Shown here: positions 25,610 to 33,959 of the stretch, in pieces
Numbering within the stretch: the stretch's first letter is position 1
How the letters are laid out: each line of letters starts with the position of its first letter
Source: Paraburkholderia fynbosensis
Lineage (GTDB): Bacteria > Pseudomonadota > Gammaproteobacteria > Burkholderiales > Burkholderiaceae
DNA: 64,000 bases
Assembly: GCF_902859935.1 (NCBI RefSeq)
Contig: NZ_CADIKI010000003.1
Location: 248,001 to 312,000 of the forward strand
Reading direction: 5' to 3'
The notes under the pieces: generated by a model
What the model was told of the DNA's origin: nothing
The model's database searches: none
Seen by the model: the letters and a program-made list of their open reading frames with translations, nothing else
Translations under genes and position numbers: made by a program

Positions 25610-26755
25610 TTATCGCTCCAATATCTGTTCATAAAGCGCCCGATACGCATTGCCCAGCGCCGGCCCGGAGAAAAGCCGCTCATACCGCTCACGCGCCGCC
25701 GCCCCCATCGTTTGGGCAAGCGCCTCATCCCGCACGAGTTCGTTGACCGCCGCCGCAAACTCCACCGGCGACTCGGGCGGCACCACGAAGCCCGTCACTC
25801 CATGCTCGTTCACGTACGACGTGCCCGAGCCCATCTCGCAGCAGACCATCGGCTTGCCGAACATTTCCGCTTCGACGAGCACCATGCCGAACGCCTCCGA
25901 GCGCAAATGCGACGGCATCACCAGCGCACGGCAGCCGCTCAGCAACGCGACCTTCTCTTCGTGCGACACCTGCCCCGCGAACACGACGTTCGACGCGCCC
26001 ACCTGCTTCGCCAGCTCCGTCAGCCGCTCCATTTCCGGCCCCGACCCGGCGATGACGATCTTGCAGCCGATCGACGGCGCCGCCTCGATCAACGTGTGCA
26101 GCCCCTTGTAGTAGCGCAGCACGCCGAGGGCGAGCACATACGGCTCCCTGCCGAGCTTCAGCCGGTCGAGGCATTGCGGCGCGAAACGGCCTAGTTGCGG
26201 ATCGTCACGATAGTCGATGATGCCGAGCGGAATCGCCTTCAGACGCTCGCTGTCGACCACGCTGGTCAGCACGGCGCTGCTGCGCGCGTAGACGGCCGAG
26301 GTGGCTACCACCGCCGACATCGAACGCAGCATCGAGCGCATCAACGGCCCGTACACATAGCCGAGCGCGCGCTGACGCACCACGTCGGAGTGATAGGTCA
26401 TCACCGCCGGCTTTTTCACGCGTCCCAGCAGATGCAGCACGTCAGCGAACGGCCACGGAAAATGGAAATGCAGCACGTCGGCCTGTTCGGCCTGCGCGCG
26501 ATACTGCCGCAGCGACTCGAAGCCGCCAAGGTCGCACGAAGCAGGCGCGGCCCATGAGCGCGAGCGCGTCACGACGCCTTCGGGAAACCGGATGTCGCGC
26601 GGCACCGGATTGGGCGACAACGTGAAAATCCGCGGATCGACCCCGCACGCCCGCGTCGACAGGCTGATCTGGCGAATCGCTTCCTGAAGTCCACCGGGCG
26701 GGTCGGGAAAATACGTGCGATAAACGTGAAGAACTTTCATACCCGCGCCGCTCAT
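25610..26755 (-). CDS. GT4 glycosyltransferase
   Basis: 381-aa GT-B fold transferase. The N-terminus has KVLHVYRTYFPDPPGGLQE; the donor half has LALGVLRYYKGLHTLIEA near residue 205 and the E-x7-E region in MPSHLRSEAFGMVLVEAEMF near 280-300. The ATG at 26755 overlaps the stop of the upstream gene (ATGA); a second ATG five codons later (26740) is also possible. Last gene of the five-gene minus-strand operon that begins with the CapK-like ligase. Confidence 0.86.
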   Translation of the reverse strand: MSGAGMKVLHVYRTYFPDPPGGLQEAIRQISLSTRACGVDPRIFTLSPNPVPRDIRFPEGVVTRSRSWAAPASCDLGGFESLRQYRAQAEQADVLHFHFPWPFADVLHLLGRVKKPAVMTYHSDVVRQRALGYVYGPLMRSMLRSMSAVVATSAVYARSSAVLTSVVDSERLKAIPLGIIDYRDDPQLGRFAPQCLDRLKLGREPYVLALGVLRYYKGLHTLIEAAPSIGCKIVIAGSGPEMERLTELAKQVGASNVVFAGQVSHEEKVALLSGCRALVMPSHLRSEAFGMVLVEAEMFGKPMVCCEMGSGTSYVNEHGVTGFVVPPESPVEFAAAVNELVRDEALAQTMGAAARERYERLFSGPALGNAYRALYEQILER

Positions 26756-28011
26756 GCAACCGCGTCCAGCGAAGCCGGACTGCCGTTGCCGGCGGCATGG
26801 CCGCCAAACGTAATCCGCAGCATCTTGTCGAGCCGCGCTTCCCACGTGTTCTCACCGACCGCCGCGCGTGCTTCGTCCGCGCTCAGCTTGCCGCGCGCCA
26901 ACTGCTTTTCGATGGCCGCGACGAACGCGTCGAGCTCACCGCCCACTTCGAGACCCGCACGCGGCTCTTTCGCGAAATCGAGCGGCGTCGACACGACCGG
27001 CAGACCGGCCGCGAGGTATTCATAGAACTTCATGGGAAACATGGAGCGGGTGTAGTCGTTGAGCAGCGTCGGCAGCACGCCGACCTGCATGCCGCGCAAG
27101 TACTGCGGCAGAATGCGATACGGGCGATAGCCGAGCAGATGCACGTTCGGCAGGCGCGCCAGTTGTGCGAGCAGTTCGCTTCGCTGCCCCTCGCGCTCCT
27201 CGCCGATGATGATCCACTGCCAGTGCGGCCGCGCCTGCGCGGTTTGCAGCAGCAACGGAAAGTCCACCTTGAAGTCCGATAGCACGCCGTGATAAACGAG
27301 CCGCGGTTCGGGAATCGCGGCAAGCTCGGCGGGCAGCGGACCTTCGCTGCCCGCCTCGCCGAAATGCGCGTCGTCCACCACGTTGCCGAAAAAATGCGTG
27401 TTGCGGTTGAAGGGCAAGCACACTTCTTTCAGCGACATCGCGGTCGTGAACACCACCTCGCAGCGGCCGAGCAGCGCTTGCTGCGCGTTGCGGAACGCCA
27501 CGACGTCGACGCCGGGAATCTCGGCGATATCGTCGACGCAGTGATACACGAGCGGCCCGCGCGGCAGCGTCTCGATCGCATCGAGCATGTACGGGTGATA
27601 CGTCCAGACCACCGGCTTCCTGAAGCGCCGCGATCTCGCGAAGCGCGTCACCGAAAAGCGCAGCAACGCCTGATTCAACGCGCGCACGAACGGCAGGTGA
27701 TGGCCGGCCGGCACCATCAGCGGCGACAGCACCCAGACGTTGTCCGCGCGCCGTGGCGGCCCCAGCACGAGCGACTGCACGCCGCGCCACAGGCGGCGCC
27801 ACAAACGCTGCCAGTCGCGGCCGCTGCCCACTTTTGGCGAACGGAAGCCGACGCTTTCCACATACAGAATCCGCCAGCCGCGCGCGGCGAGAATGCTCGC
27901 CGTGTGCTGCTTGTTGGTCCAATACGGTTCGTCCCAATCGGCGGTGGAAAACAGTACACAGTCCTGGGCGGCCAATACGCTCTCGTTGCCCGGAAACTTG
28001 CCCTCAACCAA
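26752..28011 (-). CDS. GT4-like glycosyltransferase
   Basis: About 419 aa. The conserved core begins with CVLFSTADWDEPYWTNKQ, as in a group of transferases found in EPS and O-antigen clusters. Further motifs are YHCVDDIAEIPG, RLVYHGVLSDFKVDF and a C-terminal YEYLAAGLPVVSTPL segment. The start is uncertain: a TTG at 28011 has GAGG 6 nt upstream and overlaps the wecB stop by 8 bp; the longer frame to 28077 starts inside wecB. Coupled at its 3' end to the next transferase. Donor not known. Confidence 0.8.
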   Translation of the reverse strand: MVEGKFPGNESVLAAQDCVLFSTADWDEPYWTNKQHTASILAARGWRILYVESVGFRSPKVGSGRDWQRLWRRLWRGVQSLVLGPPRRADNVWVLSPLMVPAGHHLPFVRALNQALLRFSVTRFARSRRFRKPVVWTYHPYMLDAIETLPRGPLVYHCVDDIAEIPGVDVVAFRNAQQALLGRCEVVFTTAMSLKEVCLPFNRNTHFFGNVVDDAHFGEAGSEGPLPAELAAIPEPRLVYHGVLSDFKVDFPLLLQTAQARPHWQWIIIGEEREGQRSELLAQLARLPNVHLLGYRPYRILPQYLRGMQVGVLPTLLNDYTRSMFPMKFYEYLAAGLPVVSTPLDFAKEPRAGLEVGGELDAFVAAIEKQLARGKLSADEARAAVGENTWEARLDKMLRITFGGHAAGNGSPASLDAVA

Positions 28012-29125
28012 CGAACACCTCGACCGCGCGGCCCTGCAGACTCTGGACGATCCGCTGCGATGCCAGCCCGTCGCCATACGGATTTGCGCGATTGCGCAAC
28101 GCCGCGCGCCGCGCCGGATCGTCGAGCCAGCCGCACACCGCGCTTTCGATACTCGCCGCGGCCTGGCCGGCCAGCGTCGCGAAGCCGGCGTCGACGCCTT
28201 CGCGGCGTTCAGTGTGGTTGCGCATCACGACCACCGGTACGCCGAAGGTTGGCGCTTCTTCCTGAATGCCGCCGGAGTCGCTGACGACGACCGCGCTGCC
28301 ACTGATCAGATAGAGGCTCGTCGGGTAGTCGACCGGTTCGATCAGCGCGAGGTTCGCGATGTCGTCGAGTTCGCGATGCACCGGCGCGCGCACGGACGGA
28401 TTCAGATGCACCGGGAACACCCAGCGGTAGTCGCTATAACGCTGACAAAGATCGCGCAGCACGCGGCAGATGTCCTGCAGCACGTCGCCGAAATTTTCCC
28501 GCCGATGGCAGGTGACGAGCACATGCTCCTTCTGCGCACCATGCCATGCGGGCAGCGGACTTTGCGGCGGCGTCGCGTTCCAGCTTTCGCGCACCGCGCC
28601 GATCGCATCCACCACCGTGTTGCCGGTCACGACGATCTTCTGCGCGGCCACGCCTTCGCTCAGCAGATTGCGGCGCGCCAGTTCGGTAGGCGCGAAATGC
28701 AGCGTCGCGATGCGGCTCAGCAGACTGCGGTTCGCTTCCTCGGGGAACGGGCTCGCGAGATCGCCGGTGCGCAGGCCCGCTTCGACGTGACCCACGCGGA
28801 TGCCGCGATGAAACGCCGCGAAACCGGCGCAAAAGGCGGTCGTCGTGTCGCCCTGCACAATCACCCAGTCGGGTCGCGTTTCGTCGAGCGCGCGGTCGAG
28901 CGCCGCGATCAGGCGCGACGACAACGCGTTCAGCGACTGCCCGGGGCTCATCGTATCGAGCGTGATGTCCGGTTCGATGCCGAAGAATTGCAGCGCTTGC
29001 GCGGCCATGTCCTTGTGCTGCCCGCTCGCGCAAACGACCGTGTCGAATTCGCCGCGCAACGCTCGCACGACCGGCGCCAGCTTGATCACCTCGGGCCGCG
29101 TGCCCATCACCACCATAACTTTCAT
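28004..29125 (-). CDS. wecB: UDP-N-acetylglucosamine 2-epimerase (non-hydrolysing)
   Basis: 373-aa cytoplasmic enzyme that interconverts UDP-GlcNAc and UDP-ManNAc. Motifs: MGTRPEVIKLAP at residues 7-18, VQGDTTTAF near 89, GHVEAGLRTGD near 110, VTGNTVVDA near 166, HRRENFG near 205 and SDSGGIQEE near 285, all standard for WecB/MnaA. The ATG at 29125 overlaps the upstream stop by 4 bp; the longer frame upstream is not WecB-like. No UDP-ManNAc dehydrogenase (wecC) was found nearby, so ManNAc itself may be used, or a further enzyme lies elsewhere. Confidence 0.93.
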   Translation of the reverse strand: MKVMVVMGTRPEVIKLAPVVRALRGEFDTVVCASGQHKDMAAQALQFFGIEPDITLDTMSPGQSLNALSSRLIAALDRALDETRPDWVIVQGDTTTAFCAGFAAFHRGIRVGHVEAGLRTGDLASPFPEEANRSLLSRIATLHFAPTELARRNLLSEGVAAQKIVVTGNTVVDAIGAVRESWNATPPQSPLPAWHGAQKEHVLVTCHRRENFGDVLQDICRVLRDLCQRYSDYRWVFPVHLNPSVRAPVHRELDDIANLALIEPVDYPTSLYLISGSAVVVSDSGGIQEEAPTFGVPVVVMRNHTERREGVDAGFATLAGQAAASIESAVCGWLDDPARRAALRNRANPYGDGLASQRIVQSLQGRAVEVFVG

Positions 29126-30699
29126 TGCAGTGCTTTCCCCGACTCGACCTGCGTGTGTGCGCCCCGGAATTCGACGCCGAGCGTCAACGGGGTCGTTTGA
29201 ATGGATGGTGTCACGACGCGAAACGCGCCGCCCTCTTCGACGATCTGCGTGAGCGACCTGAAGCGCAGAAAGTCGAGCGCGGCGTCCTCGTGCAGGAACA
29301 GCGGCCGGCGCGCCTTGCTGCGCATGTACGCGATGAACTGCTCGTGGGCGTCGATCCGCGACGCCTCGTCCTTCCAGCCGTATGCATAGCGCTCGGAGAA
29401 CGGATGGTCGAGATAGCCGAACAGGGTATGGGTCGCGTACGCGTAGTCGAAGGCCTGCTTGAACACGGCGAGCGGATCGCCTTCTTCGAGCATGCATTCG
29501 CCATGCAGCATGCACTGCTGGCTGTGGCCGACGAAGCCCGTCGGCATGCCGGCCAGCGCGCCGCCGCGTGCGGTCAGAAACTCCGGATCGTTGCGGATGA
29601 TCCCGCCGACGCAGCCGTCATAGCCGGCATCGGCCAGTCCACGCAGGGCGTACGGCGGCGACTGGTGAAACGGCGACACCGCGTAACGGACCGGCACGCC
29701 GGTCACCGCCTCGATGAATTGCGCCGACTGGCTGCCCTCGGCGAGCGCGCACTCATAACTGCCGCCCCAGTTCGGCGCGTGCGTGGCCGTGTGCGACAGC
29801 ACCGCGCCGTGATGCGGGTCGGCGAGCAGTTCGCGAAGAATGCCGTGATGCTCGGTGCGATCGAGGTTCTGTGAGTTGACGGCGAGACTGAACGGCACGT
29901 CCATGCGCTGATACGCTTGCCACAGTGGACGCGCCGACTCGATGTCTTCGTCGCAATCGAGCCGCGACGTGATCGCCGCGTCGTAGCCCCATGGCAGCTC
30001 GCTCAGCACCGGCTGACACGGCAGCGTGTCCGCGCGGTAGCCCGACACGAATTGCTCGACCATGCGCCATTCGAACGAATCGCAGGGGCCGACCGGCCGG
30101 TTGAACCACAACACGCTCGAGCCGTCGACATCCCACAGCGCGGCGTAGGCGAGCTGCCGCTCGCCGGCCACCTCGACCGCTGCGAGTTCCGCTTCGGCGG
30201 GCACCTGCACCGCTTCCCGGAGCGACCAGATCGAGCCGTCGCAACGAATCGCGCCGTAGCCGAGGTTGTTCCACTCGTCGGTGAAATCGAAGCGCTCGAA
30301 CGGACGATGCCACGGCGCGCCGCCGAGCGTTTGCGCCAAGGCGCCGTAGCGCACCGCCGCCGCGCTCTCGCGCGATGCATGCGCCGGCGCCACCGCGCTG
30401 CGGCTTGCGGCTGGGAGGTTCTCCGGCAAGCCGGTCGCCTGATAGCGCAGCATATCCGCGAGCGCGCTCGGCATGTGGCCGAACACCACGAGCTTGCGCG
30501 GCCGCGCGCGCAACCAGGCGATCAGGTCCGCGCTCCAGCCATCGGGCGCGTCGACCGCGACCACGAGGTCCGGCGTGCGCTCACGCACCGTGCTGCGCGT
30601 GATCGACTGAGCCTGGGTCGCGCTCACCGAGCGTTGCAGCGCCGCCAGCACGTACTGGCCGGCTTCGGCGGCCGTGTTCGCAAACAGAACGCCGATCAT
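29122..30699 (-). CDS. Polysaccharide-deacetylase-like protein
   Basis: 525-aa protein. The C-terminal half carries NodB-like features: SRLDCDED near residue 263 (catalytic/metal Asp pair), SHTATH near 316 (metal-binding H-x3-H type motif), SPFHQSPP near 356 and YLDHPF near 443. The N-terminal ~200 residues are a separate domain without a name I can give. No signal peptide is seen, so the enzyme may act on lipid-linked or nucleotide-bound sugars in the cytoplasm. It sits between a CapK-like ligase and wecB with 4-bp overlaps at both ends, suggesting N-deacetylation of a HexNAc before a new acyl group is added. Confidence 0.72.
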   Translation of the reverse strand: MIGVLFANTAAEAGQYVLAALQRSVSATQAQSITRSTVRERTPDLVVAVDAPDGWSADLIAWLRARPRKLVVFGHMPSALADMLRYQATGLPENLPAASRSAVAPAHASRESAAAVRYGALAQTLGGAPWHRPFERFDFTDEWNNLGYGAIRCDGSIWSLREAVQVPAEAELAAVEVAGERQLAYAALWDVDGSSVLWFNRPVGPCDSFEWRMVEQFVSGYRADTLPCQPVLSELPWGYDAAITSRLDCDEDIESARPLWQAYQRMDVPFSLAVNSQNLDRTEHHGILRELLADPHHGAVLSHTATHAPNWGGSYECALAEGSQSAQFIEAVTGVPVRYAVSPFHQSPPYALRGLADAGYDGCVGGIIRNDPEFLTARGGALAGMPTGFVGHSQQCMLHGECMLEEGDPLAVFKQAFDYAYATHTLFGYLDHPFSERYAYGWKDEASRIDAHEQFIAYMRSKARRPLFLHEDAALDFLRFRSLTQIVEEGGAFRVVTPSIQTTPLTLGVEFRGAHTQVESGKALQ

Positions 30700-32078
30700 G
30701 CGCTCACCACGTGACGGAACTTCGCGCGGCTGCCGACCCGCACGAAATCGTCATGGCCGACGTAGGCGATCGTGAACGCGTCCTGCCAGAAGTGGCGCAG
30801 CTTCGCGGTAGTCTCGTCCGCGTTGGCCGACGGTTCGAGCACGATGCGCAAGGTCGGCGGCGTCGTGCGCAGATCGATCTGGAATTCCTGAATCCCGCCG
30901 ACGCGATGGTCCAGCATGTCCTGGATGTGATGGGTCGGATGCGCGACACCGTTGATCGGCACCACGTCGTGAATCCGCCCGACCACGTCAGTCAGGAAGA
31001 AGCCTTTGGCCGTTTCCTGCACGCGCGCGAGGTCGCCGGTCGCGTAACGGATCAGCGGCATCAGCCTGTTGCGGAAACCGGTGAATACGAGTTCATGCGC
31101 GCCGTCCGGGTTGTCTTGCACGACGCGGCTTTCCGGCCAGCCTTCCGATTCGAGAATCTGGAAGCCTCCTTCATGGCCGTCGAGTTCGTACGCCATCACA
31201 CCGAGTTCGGCGAGACCATAGCGGTCGATCACCCGGCAGCGCAGCGCCGACGCGATCATCTCGCGCGCATGCGGTTCGAGCAGCTCGCCGCTCGATTCGA
31301 ACACCTGGAAGGCCTTGCCGCCGCCGTACTTGCGCTGCACGTAGCAGGCGAGCGCGTACATGGTCGATGGATGCGAGTGCGCGAGATACGGCTTGCGGCG
31401 CTTGAGCGTGCGCCACATCTCTTCGAGGCCTTGATCGTCGATGCGGTCGAAGAAAATGTTGCTGCGGTTCATCGCGAAGCATTTGAAGTCTTCGCGCGAC
31501 GGCCACTCGGGCATCACCTGGTCCGGGAAGCGGCACGCGAAGTGCAGCTCCGAACGATGCCGCAGCTTGCCGATCCGCTCACGGCAATAGCTGGTGACCG
31601 CCGACGAGTAATCCGCGCCCTCCTGGTCGTAATAGATCGTGGTGGAGAGCCCCGTCGAGCCGCCGGTCTTGCACGCGTGATGCCGGCCCGCTTCGAGCGG
31701 CCCGGACAACAGGCGCGGCCCCTGCTCGCGGATGATGTCCTTGGTCAGATACGGCAGTTCTTCGAGATAACGCGCATCCTGCTTGACCTTGGCCGGCTCG
31801 AACTGCAAAGCCTTGAACAGGTCGCGGTAATACGGCACCTGCGCACCGGCGAATTCGAGCATGCCGGCGAGGCGTTCGAGCGCGATGCGGCGGCGATGCG
31901 GCATCGGCAGCGTGTAGTGCTCGCGCAGTTCGCGGATTTTGGCCCGCACGTTGCGTTTTTCGCGGCTCTCGGCAATCGGATACGCGATATAGCCGCCCGC
32001 GAAACCCTTCAAGGTGCGCAACGGCTGACGCACGAGCAGGGATTCGGAGTAGCGCAGAAATGGGTGATTAGCTCGCAT
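30696..32078 (-). CDS. CapK/PaaK-like adenylate-forming protein
   Basis: 460-aa member of the phenylacetate-CoA ligase-like family often found in capsule loci (CapK). The ATP/AMP-binding loop is KTGGSTGLSTTIYYD near residue 137, and further adenylation-domain segments are YGLAELGVMAYE near 291 and RYATGDLARV near 344. Family members activate an acid as its adenylate; in this operon, next to a deacetylase-like gene, it may provide an acyl group for an amino sugar. First gene of the operon running to 25610; its stop overlaps the next start by 4 bp. Confidence 0.8.
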   Translation of the reverse strand: MRANHPFLRYSESLLVRQPLRTLKGFAGGYIAYPIAESREKRNVRAKIRELREHYTLPMPHRRRIALERLAGMLEFAGAQVPYYRDLFKALQFEPAKVKQDARYLEELPYLTKDIIREQGPRLLSGPLEAGRHHACKTGGSTGLSTTIYYDQEGADYSSAVTSYCRERIGKLRHRSELHFACRFPDQVMPEWPSREDFKCFAMNRSNIFFDRIDDQGLEEMWRTLKRRKPYLAHSHPSTMYALACYVQRKYGGGKAFQVFESSGELLEPHAREMIASALRCRVIDRYGLAELGVMAYELDGHEGGFQILESEGWPESRVVQDNPDGAHELVFTGFRNRLMPLIRYATGDLARVQETAKGFFLTDVVGRIHDVVPINGVAHPTHHIQDMLDHRVGGIQEFQIDLRTTPPTLRIVLEPSANADETTAKLRHFWQDAFTIAYVGHDDFVRVGSRAKFRHVVSA

Positions 32079-32358
32079 GAAGTTCGAACCTTGTTACGCC
32101 TGTGGCGCGTCTATGTCGCGCCGCGGGAAGCGCCTCTGGGGTGCGCTTGTGGGTTACGCCTATCCGGCTCGCGCCGGATGCGCCGCGGCGCATTCGCAGG
32201 CGCCTTCCTGGCAGTGATTGTAGGGGCCGCGAAGCCTCGCCGGGAAACGGCAAACTCACCATGCGCGGCGCACGTCAGGCCATGCGTGCAACGGACGACG
32301 CTGCGATGTGCGGCACCATACCATCCGCTGCATCCGCTCGGGACGGCAGCCCGTGCTG
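32079..32358. other. Intergenic region with paired inverted repeats
   Basis: 280 bp between wzt and the CapK-like gene. ATCCGGC/GCCGGAT (32162-32179, 4-nt loop) is followed directly by TGCGCC/GGCGCA (32179-32192), two short hairpins in tandem. They could help end wzt transcription or be a REP-like element; there is no T tract. No coding sequence was recognised. Confidence 0.45.
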
Positions 32359-33135
32359 TCAGTGCGGCAATTGCGCGGTCTGGCTGACGAGCGGCCCGTC
32401 GCTTTCCTGCGGCGGGCTCACCGGTTCGTCCGCGACCATCCGGCCGTGCTCCATCGAAATCTTGCGATTGCACACCCGTGCCACCAGCTTCGGATCGTGC
32501 GACGCCACCACCAGCAGCGCGGCCTTGCCGACGAGGCTCTCCAGCCGCTCGGCCGCCTTGATGCTGAACTCTGCGTCGCCCACGCTCAGCCACTCGTCCA
32601 TGATCAGGATATCGGCTTCGACGCTGGTCGAGATCGCGAACGCGAGACGCAGCATCATCCCGCTCGAATAGGTGCGCACCGGCAGATTCAGGTAGTCGCC
32701 CAATTCGCTGAAATCGGCGATCTCGTCGATCTTGCCGCGAATACGCGCCGGCTTCAGGCCGTCGAGAATGCCGCGCAGGTAGATGTTCTCGAAACCGGTG
32801 GCGTCCGGGTCGAGACCCATCGACACGTCCAGCAGCGATGCGATCTTGCCCTGCACCTTCAGTTCACCGCGCACCGGCGCGTAGACACCCGAGAGCGTGC
32901 GCAGCAGTGTCGTCTTGCCGGAGCCGTTGTGGCCGATCAGACCGACGCGCTCGCCTTCGGTGAAGCTGAAGCTGAGGTCGTCGATCGCCCGGACGATCGC
33001 ATGGCGGCCTGCATCCTGGCCGATCCGGCCACCCGTCGTCAGATTGAGCACCGCCTTTTTCAGCGAGCGGTGAGAGTTCTCGTAAATCGGAAATTCGACG
33101 GAGATGTTACGAGCGACAATGGATGAAGAACTCAC
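32359..33135 (-). CDS. wzt: O-antigen ABC exporter, ATP-binding subunit (short Wzt type)
   Basis: 258-aa ATPase that powers export of completed lipid-linked polysaccharide across the inner membrane. Walker A GHNGSGKTT near residue 66, signature YSSGMMLRLAF near 162 and Walker B ILIMDEW near 185, followed by the H-loop SHDP. It lacks the C-terminal carbohydrate-binding domain that extends some Wzt proteins to over 400 residues, so export is probably coupled to synthesis without recognition of a chain end. The gene starts 4 bp after wzm. Confidence 0.92.
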   Translation of the reverse strand: MSSSSIVARNISVEFPIYENSHRSLKKAVLNLTTGGRIGQDAGRHAIVRAIDDLSFSFTEGERVGLIGHNGSGKTTLLRTLSGVYAPVRGELKVQGKIASLLDVSMGLDPDATGFENIYLRGILDGLKPARIRGKIDEIADFSELGDYLNLPVRTYSSGMMLRLAFAISTSVEADILIMDEWLSVGDAEFSIKAAERLESLVGKAALLVVASHDPKLVARVCNRKISMEHGRMVADEPVSPPQESDGPLVSQTAQLPH

Positions 33136-33139
33136 AATA

Positions 33140-33958
33140 TCAAAGCCAGTAAGGAACGCGATTACGGAAACGCTTCATCAGGAATTGCGCGAACGCAAAG
33201 CCGACGATCAGCAAGCCGATCGACCAGGCCCACGATTCCCAATGGGTCGGACGATTGGTGAGCGGCGCACGCACCGTTTCGATCAGGTGATACAGCGGGT
33301 TGTATTCGGCGACCCACGCGCGGTCTTTCAGAATCTCCGGCGACCACATGACCGGCGTGAAGAAGAACACGACCTGGATCAGATTGGTGACGATCGGCGG
33401 AATGTCGCGAAAGCGCGCGCACAGCACGCCGAGCGTCACACCGAGCCACACGCCGTGCAGCAACAGGATCAGCAGCGCGAACGGCACCAGCACGAACTCC
33501 CAGCCGGGCCAGTGGCCGAAGATGAGCAGCAGCACCACGACCACCGGCAGGCTGTGCAGCAGGATCACGAAGTTGCGCCATGCAATCCGGCACACATGGA
33601 CGGTGAGCGGTAGACGGATCTGCTTGATCAGATACCCGGCGCCTATAAAGGCCATGCAGCCTTCATTGGCGACCGCGGCCAGATAGGCCCACACGACCAG
33701 CCCCACCGCGAGATACGGCAGATAGTCGGAGATTTCCTGGTGCAACAACGTGGAGTACAGCGCGCCGAGCACGACGACCATGATGACCGTGCTCAGCGTG
33801 AACCAGAACGGCCCGAGCACCGAGCGGCGATAGCGCTGCCGGATGTCGTGCCAGCCGAGCGTGCCCCACACGCGCACCGATCTTATCCCGACCATGAGGT
33901 CGTCGTTCTCGGTGTGACGCGTCAGATCTTCCGAGTCGTTAGTAAAGCTGATATCCAT
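33140..33958 (-). CDS. wzm: O-antigen ABC exporter, membrane subunit (Wzm)
   Basis: 272-aa ABC-2 permease with about six hydrophobic segments after a short soluble N-terminus. QRYRRSVLGPFWF near residue 42 and the FFTPVMWSPEIL segment near 200 are typical of Wzm/KpsM/RfbA-type permeases. The ATG at 33958 is one base after the manC stop; the frame extends to 33985 but overlaps manC. It forms the pore with Wzt, moving undecaprenyl-linked chains to the periplasm. Confidence 0.92.
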   Translation of the reverse strand: MDISFTNDSEDLTRHTENDDLMVGIRSVRVWGTLGWHDIRQRYRRSVLGPFWFTLSTVIMVVVLGALYSTLLHQEISDYLPYLAVGLVVWAYLAAVANEGCMAFIGAGYLIKQIRLPLTVHVCRIAWRNFVILLHSLPVVVVLLLIFGHWPGWEFVLVPFALLILLLHGVWLGVTLGVLCARFRDIPPIVTNLIQVVFFFTPVMWSPEILKDRAWVAEYNPLYHLIETVRAPLTNRPTHWESWAWSIGLLIVGFAFAQFLMKRFRNRVPYWL

Positions 33959-33959
33959 C

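Noticed and set aside
30711..32387. 558-residue frame antisense to the CapK-like gene
   Set aside because: Antisense composition, no motifs, and it spans the end of another gene.
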